Origin: Gimesia alba
GTDB taxonomy: Bacteria > Planctomycetota > Planctomycetia > Planctomycetales > Planctomycetaceae
Length of the DNA stretch: 64,000 bases
Assembly: GCF_007744675.1 (NCBI RefSeq)
Contig: NZ_CP036269.1
Coordinates: 1-64,000, forward strand
Reading direction: 5' to 3'
In this document: positions 29,955-39,077 of the stretch, one piece after another
Numbering within the stretch: the stretch's first letter is position 1
Layout of the letters: each line of letters begins with the position of its first letter
The notes under the pieces: generated by a model
The model's input: only the letters and a program-made list of their open reading frames with translations
Database searches by the model: none
What the model was told of the DNA's origin: nothing
Translations under genes and position numbers: made by a program

Positions 29955-30046
29955 ATTAGCACATCGCCACAAAAATCGTTAACATTGAGTCATATTCAAA
30001 TTTCCCAAAGGGTTTTTCTTTCACAGAATCAACCAGGAGTCGAACC

Positions 30047-30430
30047 ATGAAGTGGACTTGCACCGTTGCTTTGCTTGCGCTGATGACATCCATCAGTTTT
30101 GCTGTGGATCATACTAAAGATTCTCCTGCGATGATTAAAATGAATATCGAAAGCAAAAAGGCCGTTCTTGTGGATGTCAGAGAACAAAGCGAATGGAATA
30201 ATGGACATATCAAAGGGGCCATTTTTCTGCCGTTAAGCAGCTTGCGGGATGGTGTCTCGAAAGCAGAACAAAAGCAGTTGCCTAAAGGGAAAATTATTTA
30301 TCTTCACTGTGCTGCCGGCTTTCGGGCAAAAGTCGCCGCAGATCTGCTAAAAAAACACAACGACAAAATTCAACCCGTCAAACAAGGATACGATGAACTG
30401 CTTGATGCCGGTTTTCAAAAAGCAAAATGA
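30047..30430 (+). CDS. Exported single-domain rhodanese
   Basis: 127 aa, ATG preceded by AGGAG (8 nt). The signal peptide is TVALLALMTSISFA, with cleavage near FA-V19. The rhodanese domain has VLVDVREQSEWNNGHIKGAI (residues 40-59) and the active-site loop LHCAAGFRA with catalytic Cys88, ending in GYDELLDAGF. It transfers sulfur (or binds thiols) in the periplasm. It shares an ATGA overlap with a downstream two-helix protein frame (30427), suggesting co-translation. Confidence 0.9.
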   Translation: MKWTCTVALLALMTSISFAVDHTKDSPAMIKMNIESKKAVLVDVREQSEWNNGHIKGAIFLPLSSLRDGVSKAEQKQLPKGKIIYLHCAAGFRAKVAADLLKKHNDKIQPVKQGYDELLDAGFQKAK

Positions 30431-30483
30431 TCTCCTGGCATCAGAATTTTATTTTCGCGATGTCGCAAATAGAGAGCTGTTAC

Positions 30484-30816
30484 ATGACAACGAAAATAAA
30501 AATTATTGCAATTTTGACTTCTGCTCTGCTCTGTCTCGTTGTGCTATTTCCGCCGCGAATTATCGGTACGACAATGATAAGATCCGTTTCGCGCGGATTT
30601 TTATTGGGTGATGTATACCACACCAAGATTCCGAGTGGATATCGATCAAACGGTAAGGGCCATCATGTCACGACTTTTTCCATCTCTTCTTGTCGGATCG
30701 ACGTGACCCGAATGATTATGGAAATGATCGTCGTAATTTCGGCAGCCACGGCGTTTGCGTTGTGTTTGAATCTGCGTTCGGGCAAACCGTCGGAGAATAG
30801 TGAAGGATCCGAATAG
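30484..30816 (+). CDS. Small two-helix membrane protein
   Basis: 110 aa from ATG 30484; the frame can also start at ATG 30427, which overlaps the rhodanese stop as ATGA. TTKIKIIAILTSALLCLVVLF is an N-terminal helix, and MIMEMIVVISAATAFALCLNL forms a second one near residue 90; the loop between holds a basic stretch (RSNGKGHHV). No family was recognised. The inner start gives a normal membrane protein N-terminus, the outer one gives coupling to the rhodanese. Same-strand spacing suggests an operon with it. Confidence 0.6.
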   Translation: MTTKIKIIAILTSALLCLVVLFPPRIIGTTMIRSVSRGFLLGDVYHTKIPSGYRSNGKGHHVTTFSISSCRIDVTRMIMEMIVVISAATAFALCLNLRSGKPSENSEGSE

Positions 30817-30867
30817 CGACCTCAATTCAAGGTCTTCACTTAATAAAAAACCTTTCTGGAAACAGCA

Positions 30868-31860
30868 ATGTCTATCAAATTCCAATGCAAAAAATGCGGC
30901 AAAAATTATAAAGTCAGCGATGACAAAGCGGGTAAAAAAATCAAGTGTCGTGAATGCGCTGCGCCCGTGAAGATACCAGAGTTAGAGGTAGATGACTTTA
31001 ACGAAGATTGGGAGGAAGAGGACGAAGATACTCCGCCACCGCCACGGCGTCGTGCCAAGAGTGTGAGTAAAAAGAAGTCTAAATCGAAAGCCAGGAAAAA
31101 ATCATCATCTGGTTCGAATCAGGGTTTATTGATTGTGGGTTGCGTTGTTGGTGTCATGATTATGGGAGGAGTAGGTTATTTTCTGTTCTCTTCTGGTAAA
31201 CCGGGAGGAGGGTTGGCAAAGTCCATCGCCGACAAAGTAGACTCTGTGACAAATTCTACTGGTCAGGCTGAGACGGTTTCGGATGTCGAGAATATGAAAA
31301 AGATAGGCCGGGCCTTTCATGATTTTCATGATTCCTTCACGCGTTTTCCTCCTGCAGACGCGCATCTTGTAGATGGAAAACCGCTCTTAAGCTGGCGCGT
31401 CCATATGCTGCCCTTTCTTGGTCAGGCGGAACTTTACAAAGAATTCAACTTGCAAGAACCCTGGGACAGCCCGCAGAACAAAGCACTACTCGAGAAGATG
31501 CCTGCTGTTTTCAAGTGTGAAGGAGTCAGTCAGCCTGGCTCTACTTCGATCATGACCTTTTCCGGTGATGGGACTCCTTTTAAAGGCGGCCAAGGTCCCC
31601 GATTGCGGAAATTCACAGACGGCTCATCCAACACGATTCTCGTTGTTTTAGCAGGTCCCGACAAAGCGGTTCCCTGGACTCAACCGATTGATATTCCCTT
31701 GAATGCTTCCAACCCAATCAGTGCATTAGGACAAGCTCCTAGAGGCGCCTTTCTCTGTACGATGGCAGATGGTTCGCTTAAAAAAATCTCCGTGGGAATT
31801 TCCCCGCAAATACTCAAAAATGCCATCCAGATGGATGATGGAAATCCATCACCTCTATAA
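30868..31860 (+). CDS. DUF1559-type protein with N-terminal zinc ribbon
   Basis: 330 aa. Residues 1-36 are an MJ0042-like zinc ribbon (FQCKKCGKNYKVSDDKAG, then CREC; Cys7, 10, 27, 30). An acidic then Lys/Arg/Ser-rich linker follows, then one transmembrane helix GLLIVGCVVGVMIMGGVGYFLF (about 86-107). The outer part (about 135-330) is a DUF1559-like domain with LLSWRVHMLPFLGQAELYKEF and FTDGSSNTILVV, and a C-terminal LCTMADGSLKKIS. DUF1559 proteins are greatly expanded in planctomycetes. The zinc ribbon and basic linker should lie in the cytoplasm. Function is unknown. Confidence 0.88.
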   Translation: MSIKFQCKKCGKNYKVSDDKAGKKIKCRECAAPVKIPELEVDDFNEDWEEEDEDTPPPPRRRAKSVSKKKSKSKARKKSSSGSNQGLLIVGCVVGVMIMGGVGYFLFSSGKPGGGLAKSIADKVDSVTNSTGQAETVSDVENMKKIGRAFHDFHDSFTRFPPADAHLVDGKPLLSWRVHMLPFLGQAELYKEFNLQEPWDSPQNKALLEKMPAVFKCEGVSQPGSTSIMTFSGDGTPFKGGQGPRLRKFTDGSSNTILVVLAGPDKAVPWTQPIDIPLNASNPISALGQAPRGAFLCTMADGSLKKISVGISPQILKNAIQMDDGNPSPL

Positions 31861-31956
31861 CCAGTTCAAAAAAGTAGAAAAAACGCCGTACCTCTGTTAA
31901 AAGAAATCTGGTACACGTACGACAAAGCAGAAGCGGCCTTAATCAATGACCACGTT

Positions 31957-33279
31957 TCAGATCAATTCGGTAATCAATTCCCGGCGTTCCAGAATATAAC
32001 GGGGTCTGCCGCTATGATCCGGGAACGTTGTGGCAGGGTCGATGCCCAGATGGCGATACAGCATTGCCAGCACATTTTCGGGACGATAGGGGGCGTCTGC
32101 CGGCGTGCCACCCTGGTCATCGGAAGCCCCAATCACCTGACCGGTTTTGATTCCGCCCCCCGCCAGGGCGACGCTCATCACGCGTCCCCAATGGTCGCGA
32201 CCGGCAGTCCGATTGAATTTCGGTGTCCGGCCAAATTCGCCCATCGCTACGACCATCACTTGTTTGTCGAGACCACGTTCATGCAGGTCTTCCACGAGCG
32301 CCGCAAACGCACGGTCATAAGGGATGCCCTTGTCCCGCATGCGTTTGACCAGATCGCGATGATCGTCCCAACTGGGTCCGGTCACGCGCACGGAAGCCAC
32401 AGTCACACCATGTTCCACCAGCCTGCGTGCGAGCAGGATATTCTGGCCAAAGGCAGTCCTTCCATAGCGATCGCGCGTTTTCGGATCTTCCTGGGAGAGA
32501 TCAAAGGCATTGCGGGCAGAATCACCCGACACCATCTCGAACGCTTCTTTCGTGTATTGATCGATGGCGTCGCCGATGCCGTTGTTGTCTATAATTTCGC
32601 GAGTCGCATCAAAGCCCTTCAGCAGAGCCTTGCGGTCCTGCAGACGCTCTGCTGTCAGTCCGCGTAACAGAGTAAGGTTGGGAACCGTAAAGTTTTTGGC
32701 ATCCGCATCGCGGGCGGTGATGAAGGGATTATACCCCTTACCCAGCCAGGCGGCTCGACCATAACGCATATCGCGTGGCAAAGAGACATACGCGGGAATG
32801 CCGTCTGCATTACTCCCACGGACTTTGGATGTAATACAGCCGATGCTCGGCATCTCGTTTTCTCTGTTCTGGCGATCGCGCAGGTAATATCCGGTTTGGG
32901 TCAAGTGGCTGCTGGTGCCATGGCTGCCGGAATCGTGATGAATCGAACGAATGATCGCCATTTTATCGAGCACCCGCGCCTGCTCTTTCATGAACTCGCT
33001 AAACTGCACTCCCGGGACGGCGGTGCTGATCGGACTGAGCGGCCCCCGGTATTCGGAAGGCGCGTGCGGTTTCGGATCATAAGTTTCATGCTGTGCCGGC
33101 CCACCCGCCAGTTCCAGAAAGATAATGGCCGTGTCCTGCTTGGAACGTCCCCCTTCCGCAGCGTGTGCCTTCAGGCGGAGAATCTCGGGGAGAGAGAGGC
33201 CCATTAAGCCGGTCAGACCCGCTTTCACAACGGACCGTCGGGAGATGCCATCACAAAATTCTGCAGTGTGTCGAGACAT
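31957..33279 (-). CDS. DUF1501 protein with Tat signal (1)
   Basis: 440 aa, sulfatase/alkaline-phosphatase-fold family DUF1501. The twin-arginine signal is GISRRSVVKAGLTGLMGLSL, with cleavage near AHA-AE. Family motifs: IFLELAGGPAQHETYDPKP, IRSIHHDSGSHGTSSHLTQTGY, VAMGEFGRTPKFNRTAGRDHWG. This is a typical planctomycete exported protein of unknown activity. These genes usually sit beside a DUF1549/DUF1553 cytochrome-type partner; none is adjacent here. Two diverged 24-bp repeats lie 90-150 bp upstream of its start. Confidence 0.92.
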   Translation of the reverse strand: MSRHTAEFCDGISRRSVVKAGLTGLMGLSLPEILRLKAHAAEGGRSKQDTAIIFLELAGGPAQHETYDPKPHAPSEYRGPLSPISTAVPGVQFSEFMKEQARVLDKMAIIRSIHHDSGSHGTSSHLTQTGYYLRDRQNRENEMPSIGCITSKVRGSNADGIPAYVSLPRDMRYGRAAWLGKGYNPFITARDADAKNFTVPNLTLLRGLTAERLQDRKALLKGFDATREIIDNNGIGDAIDQYTKEAFEMVSGDSARNAFDLSQEDPKTRDRYGRTAFGQNILLARRLVEHGVTVASVRVTGPSWDDHRDLVKRMRDKGIPYDRAFAALVEDLHERGLDKQVMVVAMGEFGRTPKFNRTAGRDHWGRVMSVALAGGGIKTGQVIGASDDQGGTPADAPYRPENVLAMLYRHLGIDPATTFPDHSGRPRYILERRELITELI

Positions 33280-33622
33280 TCCTGCTCCTTTCCCTGGGGA
33301 GTGTGGCGGGATTGATTCGGGGTCAGCAATCAGTGCCTGTCGGTGGGAGAATTATAGATCTATGTTTATCAATATATCGAAATCGGGACTTCATATCAAC
33401 ACTTGTTAATATATCTAAGGCGGGATTGCCTGTCTAAATTGAGCCAGAAACCGCTACAGGCCTGAATAGTTCGTTATTTTAACATCACTGAACACGTTGA
33501 TTACCCGACGATGATTCTCCATTTTTACTCCGTCTGATGCTGGGATGAGGAACGAGTACTACAATAATCCGAATAAGAATTCGACAATCTATAAGACGCT
33601 GATAATCAGCAGGTGAACAGAG
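33280..33622. other. Intergenic region with a tandem 24-bp motif
   Basis: 343 bp between the sialidase 3' end and the DUF1501 start, both on minus. It contains the repeat pair at 33367-33427, otherwise nothing recognised. Confidence 0.5.
33367..33427. repeat. Two imperfect 24-bp direct repeats upstream of DUF1501
   Basis: 33367-33390 and 33404-33427 share the core AATATATC followed five bases later by CGGGA; 18 of 24 positions match. Their centre-to-centre spacing is 37 bp. The placement upstream of the DUF1501 start would suit a regulator binding as two dimers, but this is a guess. Confidence 0.45.
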
Positions 33623-34807
33623 TCAGGCATAAAACTGATCGACCTGATAAATCCTTAGCGTGACTTCGGAATCCCGTTTCCATTTCGTGGAACGCGAGTA
33701 ATACGCGATCAATGCTTCATCGCCGACGAAGGTTAGCGACGGATAGGCGGCATCCACTGTTGTACGGTTTTCGATATCTTTGAAATGGGTCCAGGTCGCT
33801 CCTTCGTCTTTTGAGATCGCCGCCGTCAAAGGCGTGCGCGGCCAGTTGGTGGGAGAGGCCACGTTATTCCACAACAGGAGTAGATCGCCCGTTTGCGGAA
33901 TGCGCTTGACGATGGCCGGGGATTCGGGTGCCGGCAGCTTGGTCGGTTCGGGCGTACTCCAATGTGCGCCGCCGTCTTGGGAAATACTTTGATAAATCCG
34001 CTCGTTCGTGTTCCGCAACAGGCAGAGCAGCCGACCATCTTTCAATTCAACAATCGTTGGTTCATGACAGCCGCGCCCTTTGGCCGTCATGCTGTTCGCA
34101 CTCCGTTTCCAGGTGCGGAAGCCGTCGTCTGAATAAAAAACGAAGGAATGCAACGCGCCCCCCTTGTACGCGGTGCCCCCAATATACTGTTTCGCATACG
34201 GTCCGTGTGCCGGCAGGATGATGCGGCCCGTGCTCAGTCGCAGCGCCCGATCGGCGTTGCAGCAATACCAGCCCGGCTCGGAAACCTGCCGCTGTTCCCC
34301 CCACGTCAGGCCGTTATCCGTCGAACGCCTGAGGTAGACGTTTCGCTGCCTCTGATCGTCCCAGCCGACGTAAAAGAACAGAATTTCTTTGTCGGAAAGC
34401 CGCACCAGATTGGGATGCTTCACATTCTGCTTCCATTCATTCGGCTGAAGTACCCGCCGGTTGCCCCACGTTCGTCCCCGATCGCTGGAAATCATCGACG
34501 TGATCTGGCAGGCGACATGATCGCCGATACCCGAGTGTCCTTTCTTCTGAGCCGGCTGCTTTGACTGACTGTAATATTCCGACCAGACCAGCATCAGCCG
34601 ATTCTCGTCCAGCGGAAGAATCAATTGATGATCATGGCGCGGATGCTGCGGAGACCAGGGACAGACGATCTGATCATGCACCGGTTTCAACAAAGGACGC
34701 TTTCCGCCAATGGATTCCCCTTTGGCCAGCAGTAATGAAGCTGGGGACATCCCACTCAGCGAGAGTGCCAGTGAGGACTTTAAAAACGAGCGACGTGGAA
34801 GTTGCAT
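33623..34807 (-). CDS. Exported BNR-repeat sialidase-like protein
   Basis: 394 aa. Tat-type signal: PRRSFLKSSLALSLSGM. Five Asp-box (BNR) motifs mark a six-bladed propeller: SSDRGRTWG, STDNGLTWG, SDDGFRTW, SQDGGAHWS, SKDEGATW. Family members include exo-alpha-sialidases; an FGRR-like or FRIP motif was not obvious, so sialic acid specificity is not proven. It is the last gene of the glycan-related minus-strand cluster and is 33 bp after the PQQ-like propeller gene. Confidence 0.88.
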   Translation of the reverse strand: MQLPRRSFLKSSLALSLSGMSPASLLLAKGESIGGKRPLLKPVHDQIVCPWSPQHPRHDHQLILPLDENRLMLVWSEYYSQSKQPAQKKGHSGIGDHVACQITSMISSDRGRTWGNRRVLQPNEWKQNVKHPNLVRLSDKEILFFYVGWDDQRQRNVYLRRSTDNGLTWGEQRQVSEPGWYCCNADRALRLSTGRIILPAHGPYAKQYIGGTAYKGGALHSFVFYSDDGFRTWKRSANSMTAKGRGCHEPTIVELKDGRLLCLLRNTNERIYQSISQDGGAHWSTPEPTKLPAPESPAIVKRIPQTGDLLLLWNNVASPTNWPRTPLTAAISKDEGATWTHFKDIENRTTVDAAYPSLTFVGDEALIAYYSRSTKWKRDSEVTLRIYQVDQFYA

Positions 34808-34840
34808 GGTGATAAAACCTTTTTTGAAATAATTGTGTCG

Positions 34841-35818
34841 CTACTTCAACCCCTCCGGCTCGCCCAGGACTTGAATACTCAGCAGGTGATGCGAGGGCAT
34901 TTTGGTGCCGCGTTCGACGACGGAGGTTTTGCCGTTTTTCTCAAGGTCGGCTTTGGTTAACGTCCAGAGTATTTTTTTGTCGCGGGTGATTTCGAACGCC
35001 TGTACGTCGTTGTTCATGCCTTTCCGATGGTGATAGTCGGAATTGATCACGACCAGATTTCCGTTTTTGCGGACCTGCACGCCAACGGGGTAGAGGAGTT
35101 CGAAACCCAGGTCGTCGCTCTTGTCGAGTTCCCAGGTAATCTTGCCGTCCGGGTCGACTTCAATGATGCGGTACGATGTGATGCAGGGGATCAGCGTGCG
35201 GCCGTTCGCCAGGCGAATCGCGGTGAAGGGGCGGTCGTTTTCGTTCAGTTTAAACCGCCAGACTTCCTTGCCGTCGGCATTCAGTTCGAGAATGACTTTG
35301 TTATCGCGATACGAAATCAGATACGTCCCCTGCGGCGTTTTGCGGGCCTGCATATAGCGGTTGTGCGGGTTCTTGCCGCCATCGGGCAGATCAATCGACA
35401 GTGTCACCTGCTTGTCGCGGTTGACCTCCAGCAGCTTTTGGTTGCCGCAATCCAGAATCAGCACCTTGCCGTCCGCCAGTGGTTGGCAGGAGTTGATTTC
35501 CTGCTTTCCCTTTTCGTGAGGCACGTTGAAATCCCAGACGGTTTCTTTCGCCGGGTTCACTTCCCGCACGCCAAACCGGTGACAAAACAGCACGTTCCCG
35601 TTCTCCAATTTCCAGGCATCATAAACCGTTTCAATGTCCGGCTGCTGATAGTGCCAGACGATGTCGTTCTTTTCATCCAGCTCCATCACTCCTTCACCAT
35701 AGCCGATCAACAGGCGATGCCCGGCTGTTTGGTTTGGTGTCTCTGCGCCGGCGACCGTGCCCCCTTGCAGCAGGACGCAGGCCAGTAAGGTGATCCAGAG
35801 GGAGTTGTGAAATTTCAT
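34841..35818 (-). CDS. Secreted PQQ-like beta-propeller protein
   Basis: 325 aa. Signal peptide: LWITLLACVLLQGGTVAGAE. The rest is a repeated propeller pattern: GVMELDEKNDIVWHYQQP, AWKLENGNVLFCH, PLADGKVLILDCGNQKLLEV, KTPQGTYLISYRDNKVILEL, RLANGRTLIPC. These blades resemble PQQ-like or arylsulfotransferase-type proteins, but no catalytic residue set was identified. It is probably a binding or sensor protein rather than an enzyme. It lies 50 bp downstream of the NHL gene and 33 bp upstream of the sialidase. Confidence 0.8.
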   Translation of the reverse strand: MKFHNSLWITLLACVLLQGGTVAGAETPNQTAGHRLLIGYGEGVMELDEKNDIVWHYQQPDIETVYDAWKLENGNVLFCHRFGVREVNPAKETVWDFNVPHEKGKQEINSCQPLADGKVLILDCGNQKLLEVNRDKQVTLSIDLPDGGKNPHNRYMQARKTPQGTYLISYRDNKVILELNADGKEVWRFKLNENDRPFTAIRLANGRTLIPCITSYRIIEVDPDGKITWELDKSDDLGFELLYPVGVQVRKNGNLVVINSDYHHRKGMNNDVQAFEITRDKKILWTLTKADLEKNGKTSVVERGTKMPSHHLLSIQVLGEPEGLK

Positions 35819-35868
35819 GGTGCGCTTTCTATTTTTCGTTGTCTGTGAATCAGGTTGAAACAGAAATC

Positions 35869-36921
35869 TCAGGTGGAAGACACGGGAACCAGCTTGACCG
35901 GGTACGTATTTCCCGAAGCAAACTGCGGCACATAAATCGCGCCGTCGGCAGCCACGACCAGATCGTGCGGATGGCGGAAGAAGCCCCCCTGCTGGTGCAT
36001 CGGTTGCAGCTTTCCGTCGACATATTGAGGCGCGGTGCCGCCAATGTTCGAGACGATTCGGTAATCGCGATCGAGGACCGAGATATAGCCTTTACTCTGT
36101 CGGTCTTTGGGCCAGTTATCCGCCAGATGCGGCACGAACATATACTCGCCGACAATCTGAATCATGCGTGGATTTGAGCCAGGCAGCGAAATTTCCTGAA
36201 TCAGTTTGCCGTCCAAAGTCAGGCGTTTGATCGTCTGCTGGTCGCTCATCGCGATGACCAGTTCGGGTTCGCCGGGACCGCGTGTATCAATGATTCCTCC
36301 ATGCGGCCCCCAGTGTGCGATGCCCCCTTCCGGGCCGCCGAAGTAGTGCAGCAGCTTGCCTTCCCTGTTATAGCGCATGATGTAATCTTTGCCGTAGCCG
36401 TCCAGCACAAAGAAATCGCCGTTGGGCAGGTGCAGTGTCCAGGCGGGACGATACTCTTTCTCGCTGGCGTACTTGCCCGTCGATTCGGGATAAGTCAACT
36501 CCATCAGAATTTCGCCGTCCAGCGTCGTTTTGAAGACCCGATTCAAATTGAGATCGGTAATAAACAACACCTCCCGATGGCCTTCGTTCACAATCTCCAG
36601 ACCATGCGCGCCGGGAAAACGCGTGCCCCACTTCTTCAGCAGTTGCCCCTCTTTGTTGTAGATGATGACATTGTTCGTCGTCTCATCCGTCAGCAGAAAG
36701 ATGCGCCCTTTCGAATCAACGACCATCGCACTGCAGTTCTTCACCGGCGTTTTTTCATCGAGCACACCCCAGCCGGCAACGGGCCGATACCGAAACTTCC
36801 CCTGACCTAAAACAGGCAGCTTCTCTTCACTCGCCATCAGTTGACCGGCTCCCAGAGCGCAGGCTCCCGTGAACATGGTCTGATATAAAAAATCGCGTCG
36901 ATGCAGCCAGTGGTCGGACAT
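35869..36921 (-). CDS. Exported NHL/six-bladed beta-propeller protein
   Basis: 350 aa. Tat-like signal: HRRDFLYQTMFTGACALGAG. NHL-type blades: MVVDSKGRIFLLTDETTNNV, HLPNGDFFVLDGYGKDYIM with NREGKLLHYFG, and PHDLVVAADGAIYVPQFASG. It has the same general fold as the downstream gene, but with a different signal type and sequence. No active site is recognisable. It lies in the middle of the sulfatase/sialidase cluster, 60 bp below the HEAT-like gene. Confidence 0.82.
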   Translation of the reverse strand: MSDHWLHRRDFLYQTMFTGACALGAGQLMASEEKLPVLGQGKFRYRPVAGWGVLDEKTPVKNCSAMVVDSKGRIFLLTDETTNNVIIYNKEGQLLKKWGTRFPGAHGLEIVNEGHREVLFITDLNLNRVFKTTLDGEILMELTYPESTGKYASEKEYRPAWTLHLPNGDFFVLDGYGKDYIMRYNREGKLLHYFGGPEGGIAHWGPHGGIIDTRGPGEPELVIAMSDQQTIKRLTLDGKLIQEISLPGSNPRMIQIVGEYMFVPHLADNWPKDRQSKGYISVLDRDYRIVSNIGGTAPQYVDGKLQPMHQQGGFFRHPHDLVVAADGAIYVPQFASGNTYPVKLVPVSST

Positions 36922-36981
36922 GGTCTACTCCTGTGGAGTTGTTGAGAGTGGTATCAGGTCTGTTATTGTTTACTCGGTTTG

Positions 36982-37527
36982 TTATGCTGAAGTATTTCGC
37001 TCATTTAAAAATTCCATAATAAACGAATACCTGTCGAGGACCAGTCTATTTGAATGATTCGCCATGAGATGAAGAAGTTCATCGCAATCTTCCGGATCAA
37101 CCAGACTTGACCATAAGAGTTGATCTACAATACCCGCAGCCCAGCTTTGTACTCCTTCATCAGGATCTTCTAAGAAACCTCTGATCCATGGCAAGACCCT
37201 TCTGTCAGCTACAACTCGCAGAAGTTCGATTGCCTCGCGTCGCACGTCAGGATCTTCTTCGTTCTGGTAGATCTCATAGCACCGCTCCATCGCAGACCAC
37301 GGACGGAGCAGCCAGAGAACATGGCGAACCAGTTCGGCCCCTTTCTTTTGAGTAACGTAATGGTCAACGGCAGCACGCAAATGCGTTGGTCCTATAATCA
37401 TCGCAACGGCTTCACGTGCATCAATACTACTACCGTGTTCGCGTCCGTCGTCATCCAGTGCTCCAAGAGTTCGGGCAATCTCCGTCCAATCGATTTCTCC
37501 CTCGTTCATTTTCTCTGGCGGTACCAT
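36982..37527 (-). CDS. HEAT-like repeat protein, cytoplasmic
   Basis: 181 aa with no signal peptide. Paired helices typical of HEAT/armadillo repeats run from about residue 55 to 150: ELVRHVLWLLRPWSAMERCY, EEDPDVRREAIELLRVVADR, LPWIRGFLEDPDEGVQSWAA. The N-terminal 50 residues are acidic. It is a scaffold-type protein, of a kind often seen beside SUKH or other immunity-type genes. It starts at ATG 37527 (GGGAG 12 nt upstream) or ATG 37509. It sits between propeller and sulfatase genes, 20 bp below a sulfatase. Confidence 0.75.
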   Translation of the reverse strand: MVPPEKMNEGEIDWTEIARTLGALDDDGREHGSSIDAREAVAMIIGPTHLRAAVDHYVTQKKGAELVRHVLWLLRPWSAMERCYEIYQNEEDPDVRREAIELLRVVADRRVLPWIRGFLEDPDEGVQSWAAGIVDQLLWSSLVDPEDCDELLHLMANHSNRLVLDRYSFIMEFLNERNTSA

Positions 37528-37547
37528 TCAGGCAGGCTCCCTTCTAT

Positions 37548-39041
37548 TTACTTCCCTGCAGCGTGCCAGCGTTTCATCTGCTTAATATTCGCTTCCAGAA
37601 TCGCGGCGGCTGTGGGATCTCGCTTACGGGACTTGTCCAGGTACGGTTTCATATCGCTGTCGTACATCGCCTCCGATTCGGGGAAGCGGCCGCGGTCGTC
37701 TGTTTCGAGCTCCCAGTTGGTAAGCAATCCTCGAAATTCTCTGAGTTGCTTCTGGCGGGCAGGGTCGTCAGCCAGGTTGTGAATCTCCCAGGGATCGCTG
37801 GTTAAGTCATACAGTTCCTCTTCAGGCCGCGTCTCGGCGAGATGCAGTGACTGGGCGGCGTTCAATTTACCGGCGGCGTATAATTCGCGCAATACAGGCA
37901 TGAACGGTTTACCATCCTTGTACTTGCAGGGCTGCAGATAGGGGCGCTGGGGCAGGTAATTGCGAATGTATTTGAAATTACCCTTGCGGACGCTGCGAAT
38001 ATGATCGACGGTTTCATCACAGCGATCGCGGGCCGACACCACATAGGTGCGCGGCTTGGCTGCAGGCCCGAACAGGGGACGTCCCTGCATCGTCTTCGGA
38101 ATCTCAATGCCTGCGAGAGCCAGGCTGGTTGCGGCGAGGTCGATGTGGGCAATCAGTTCATCGCGTACCGATTTTGATCCGATGAACCTGGGTCCCCAGA
38201 CGACGAACGGAATCTTCAACCCCTCTTCATAGAGAAACTGTTTACCGCGTGCGTGACTGATGCCGTGATCGGTCAGAAAAAAAACGATGGTATTGTCTAG
38301 CACGTTTTCTTTTTTCAGTTTGTCGAGGATACGACCGACCTGCAGATCGGTATAAGAGACGGAATTCAAATAGGCGGCCCAGTCTTCGCGTATGACCGGA
38401 TGATCCGGGTAATACGGGGGCAGCGTTACTTCCTCCGCGGTGATCAAAGTCTCCAAACCGGTTTTCACTTCATCATACCAGCGACCGACGTTGCGCAGTT
38501 TTCCGCCCTGCAGTTGATATTGCGCAAAGAAGGGTTGGCCTTTCGCGCGCTTTGTCCAGTCCACGCCGTCATAGAGATCGGACTTTTGATAGACGAAGTT
38601 GTAATCTTCTTTACCGGGCCGTGTCTCTTCGGGGTTTGCGTTCGTCGTATAATAGCCGGCGTTCCGAAAGAGTTCGGGAACGGTCTGTACTCCTTTGGGC
38701 AAGTGAATCTTCAACGCACCGCGCCCGCTGCGATGATGGTGGGCGCCGATGGTGGTCTGATACATGCCCGTGATCAGAGCCGAGCGAAACGTGGAGCAGA
38801 CCGGCGCCGTCGCGTACGCGTGATTGAATACGGTGCCTTCCCGTGCAAGTTGATCGACGTGAGGCGTTTTGACCAGGGGCTCTCCCTGATAGCCGAAGTG
38901 ACACGACATATCGTCGACCAGAATCCAGACAATGTTCGGTCGCTCTGCGTTTGCGGGTGTCTCTGCTGCTGCGCTTCGAGCGGACAGATTCAGTGTCAGG
39001 ACCAGCAGGAGTATTGAGAGTTTGAGCGACTTCAGTTTCAC
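37548..39041 (-). CDS. Secreted sulfatase with variant active-site motif
   Basis: 497 aa from GTG 39041, which gives a proper signal peptide ([20 protein letters not shown]); an in-frame GTG 39074 adds 11 residues. Sulfatase fold: [13 protein letters not shown] (metal site), [19 protein letters not shown] with Cys82, [16 protein letters not shown], and [15 protein letters not shown]. The formylglycine motif reads C-S-T-F-R rather than C-x-P/A-x-R: Cys and Arg are kept but Pro/Ala is Thr. No formylglycine-generating enzyme gene is in the window. It is the most downstream of three sulfatases in the cluster, 36 bp from the next. Confidence 0.9.
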   Translation of the reverse strand: MKLKSLKLSILLLVLTLNLSARSAAAETPANAERPNIVWILVDDMSCHFGYQGEPLVKTPHVDQLAREGTVFNHAYATAPVCSTFRSALITGMYQTTIGAHHHRSGRGALKIHLPKGVQTVPELFRNAGYYTTNANPEETRPGKEDYNFVYQKSDLYDGVDWTKRAKGQPFFAQYQLQGGKLRNVGRWYDEVKTGLETLITAEEVTLPPYYPDHPVIREDWAAYLNSVSYTDLQVGRILDKLKKENVLDNTIVFFLTDHGISHARGKQFLYEEGLKIPFVVWGPRFIGSKSVRDELIAHIDLAATSLALAGIEIPKTMQGRPLFGPAAKPRTYVVSARDRCDETVDHIRSVRKGNFKYIRNYLPQRPYLQPCKYKDGKPFMPVLRELYAAGKLNAAQSLHLAETRPEEELYDLTSDPWEIHNLADDPARQKQLREFRGLLTNWELETDDRGRFPESEAMYDSDMKPYLDKSRKRDPTAAAILEANIKQMKRWHAAGK

Positions 39042-39077
39042 GGTGGCTACTTTCGGATTGTGTGTGCGAAGCACAGC

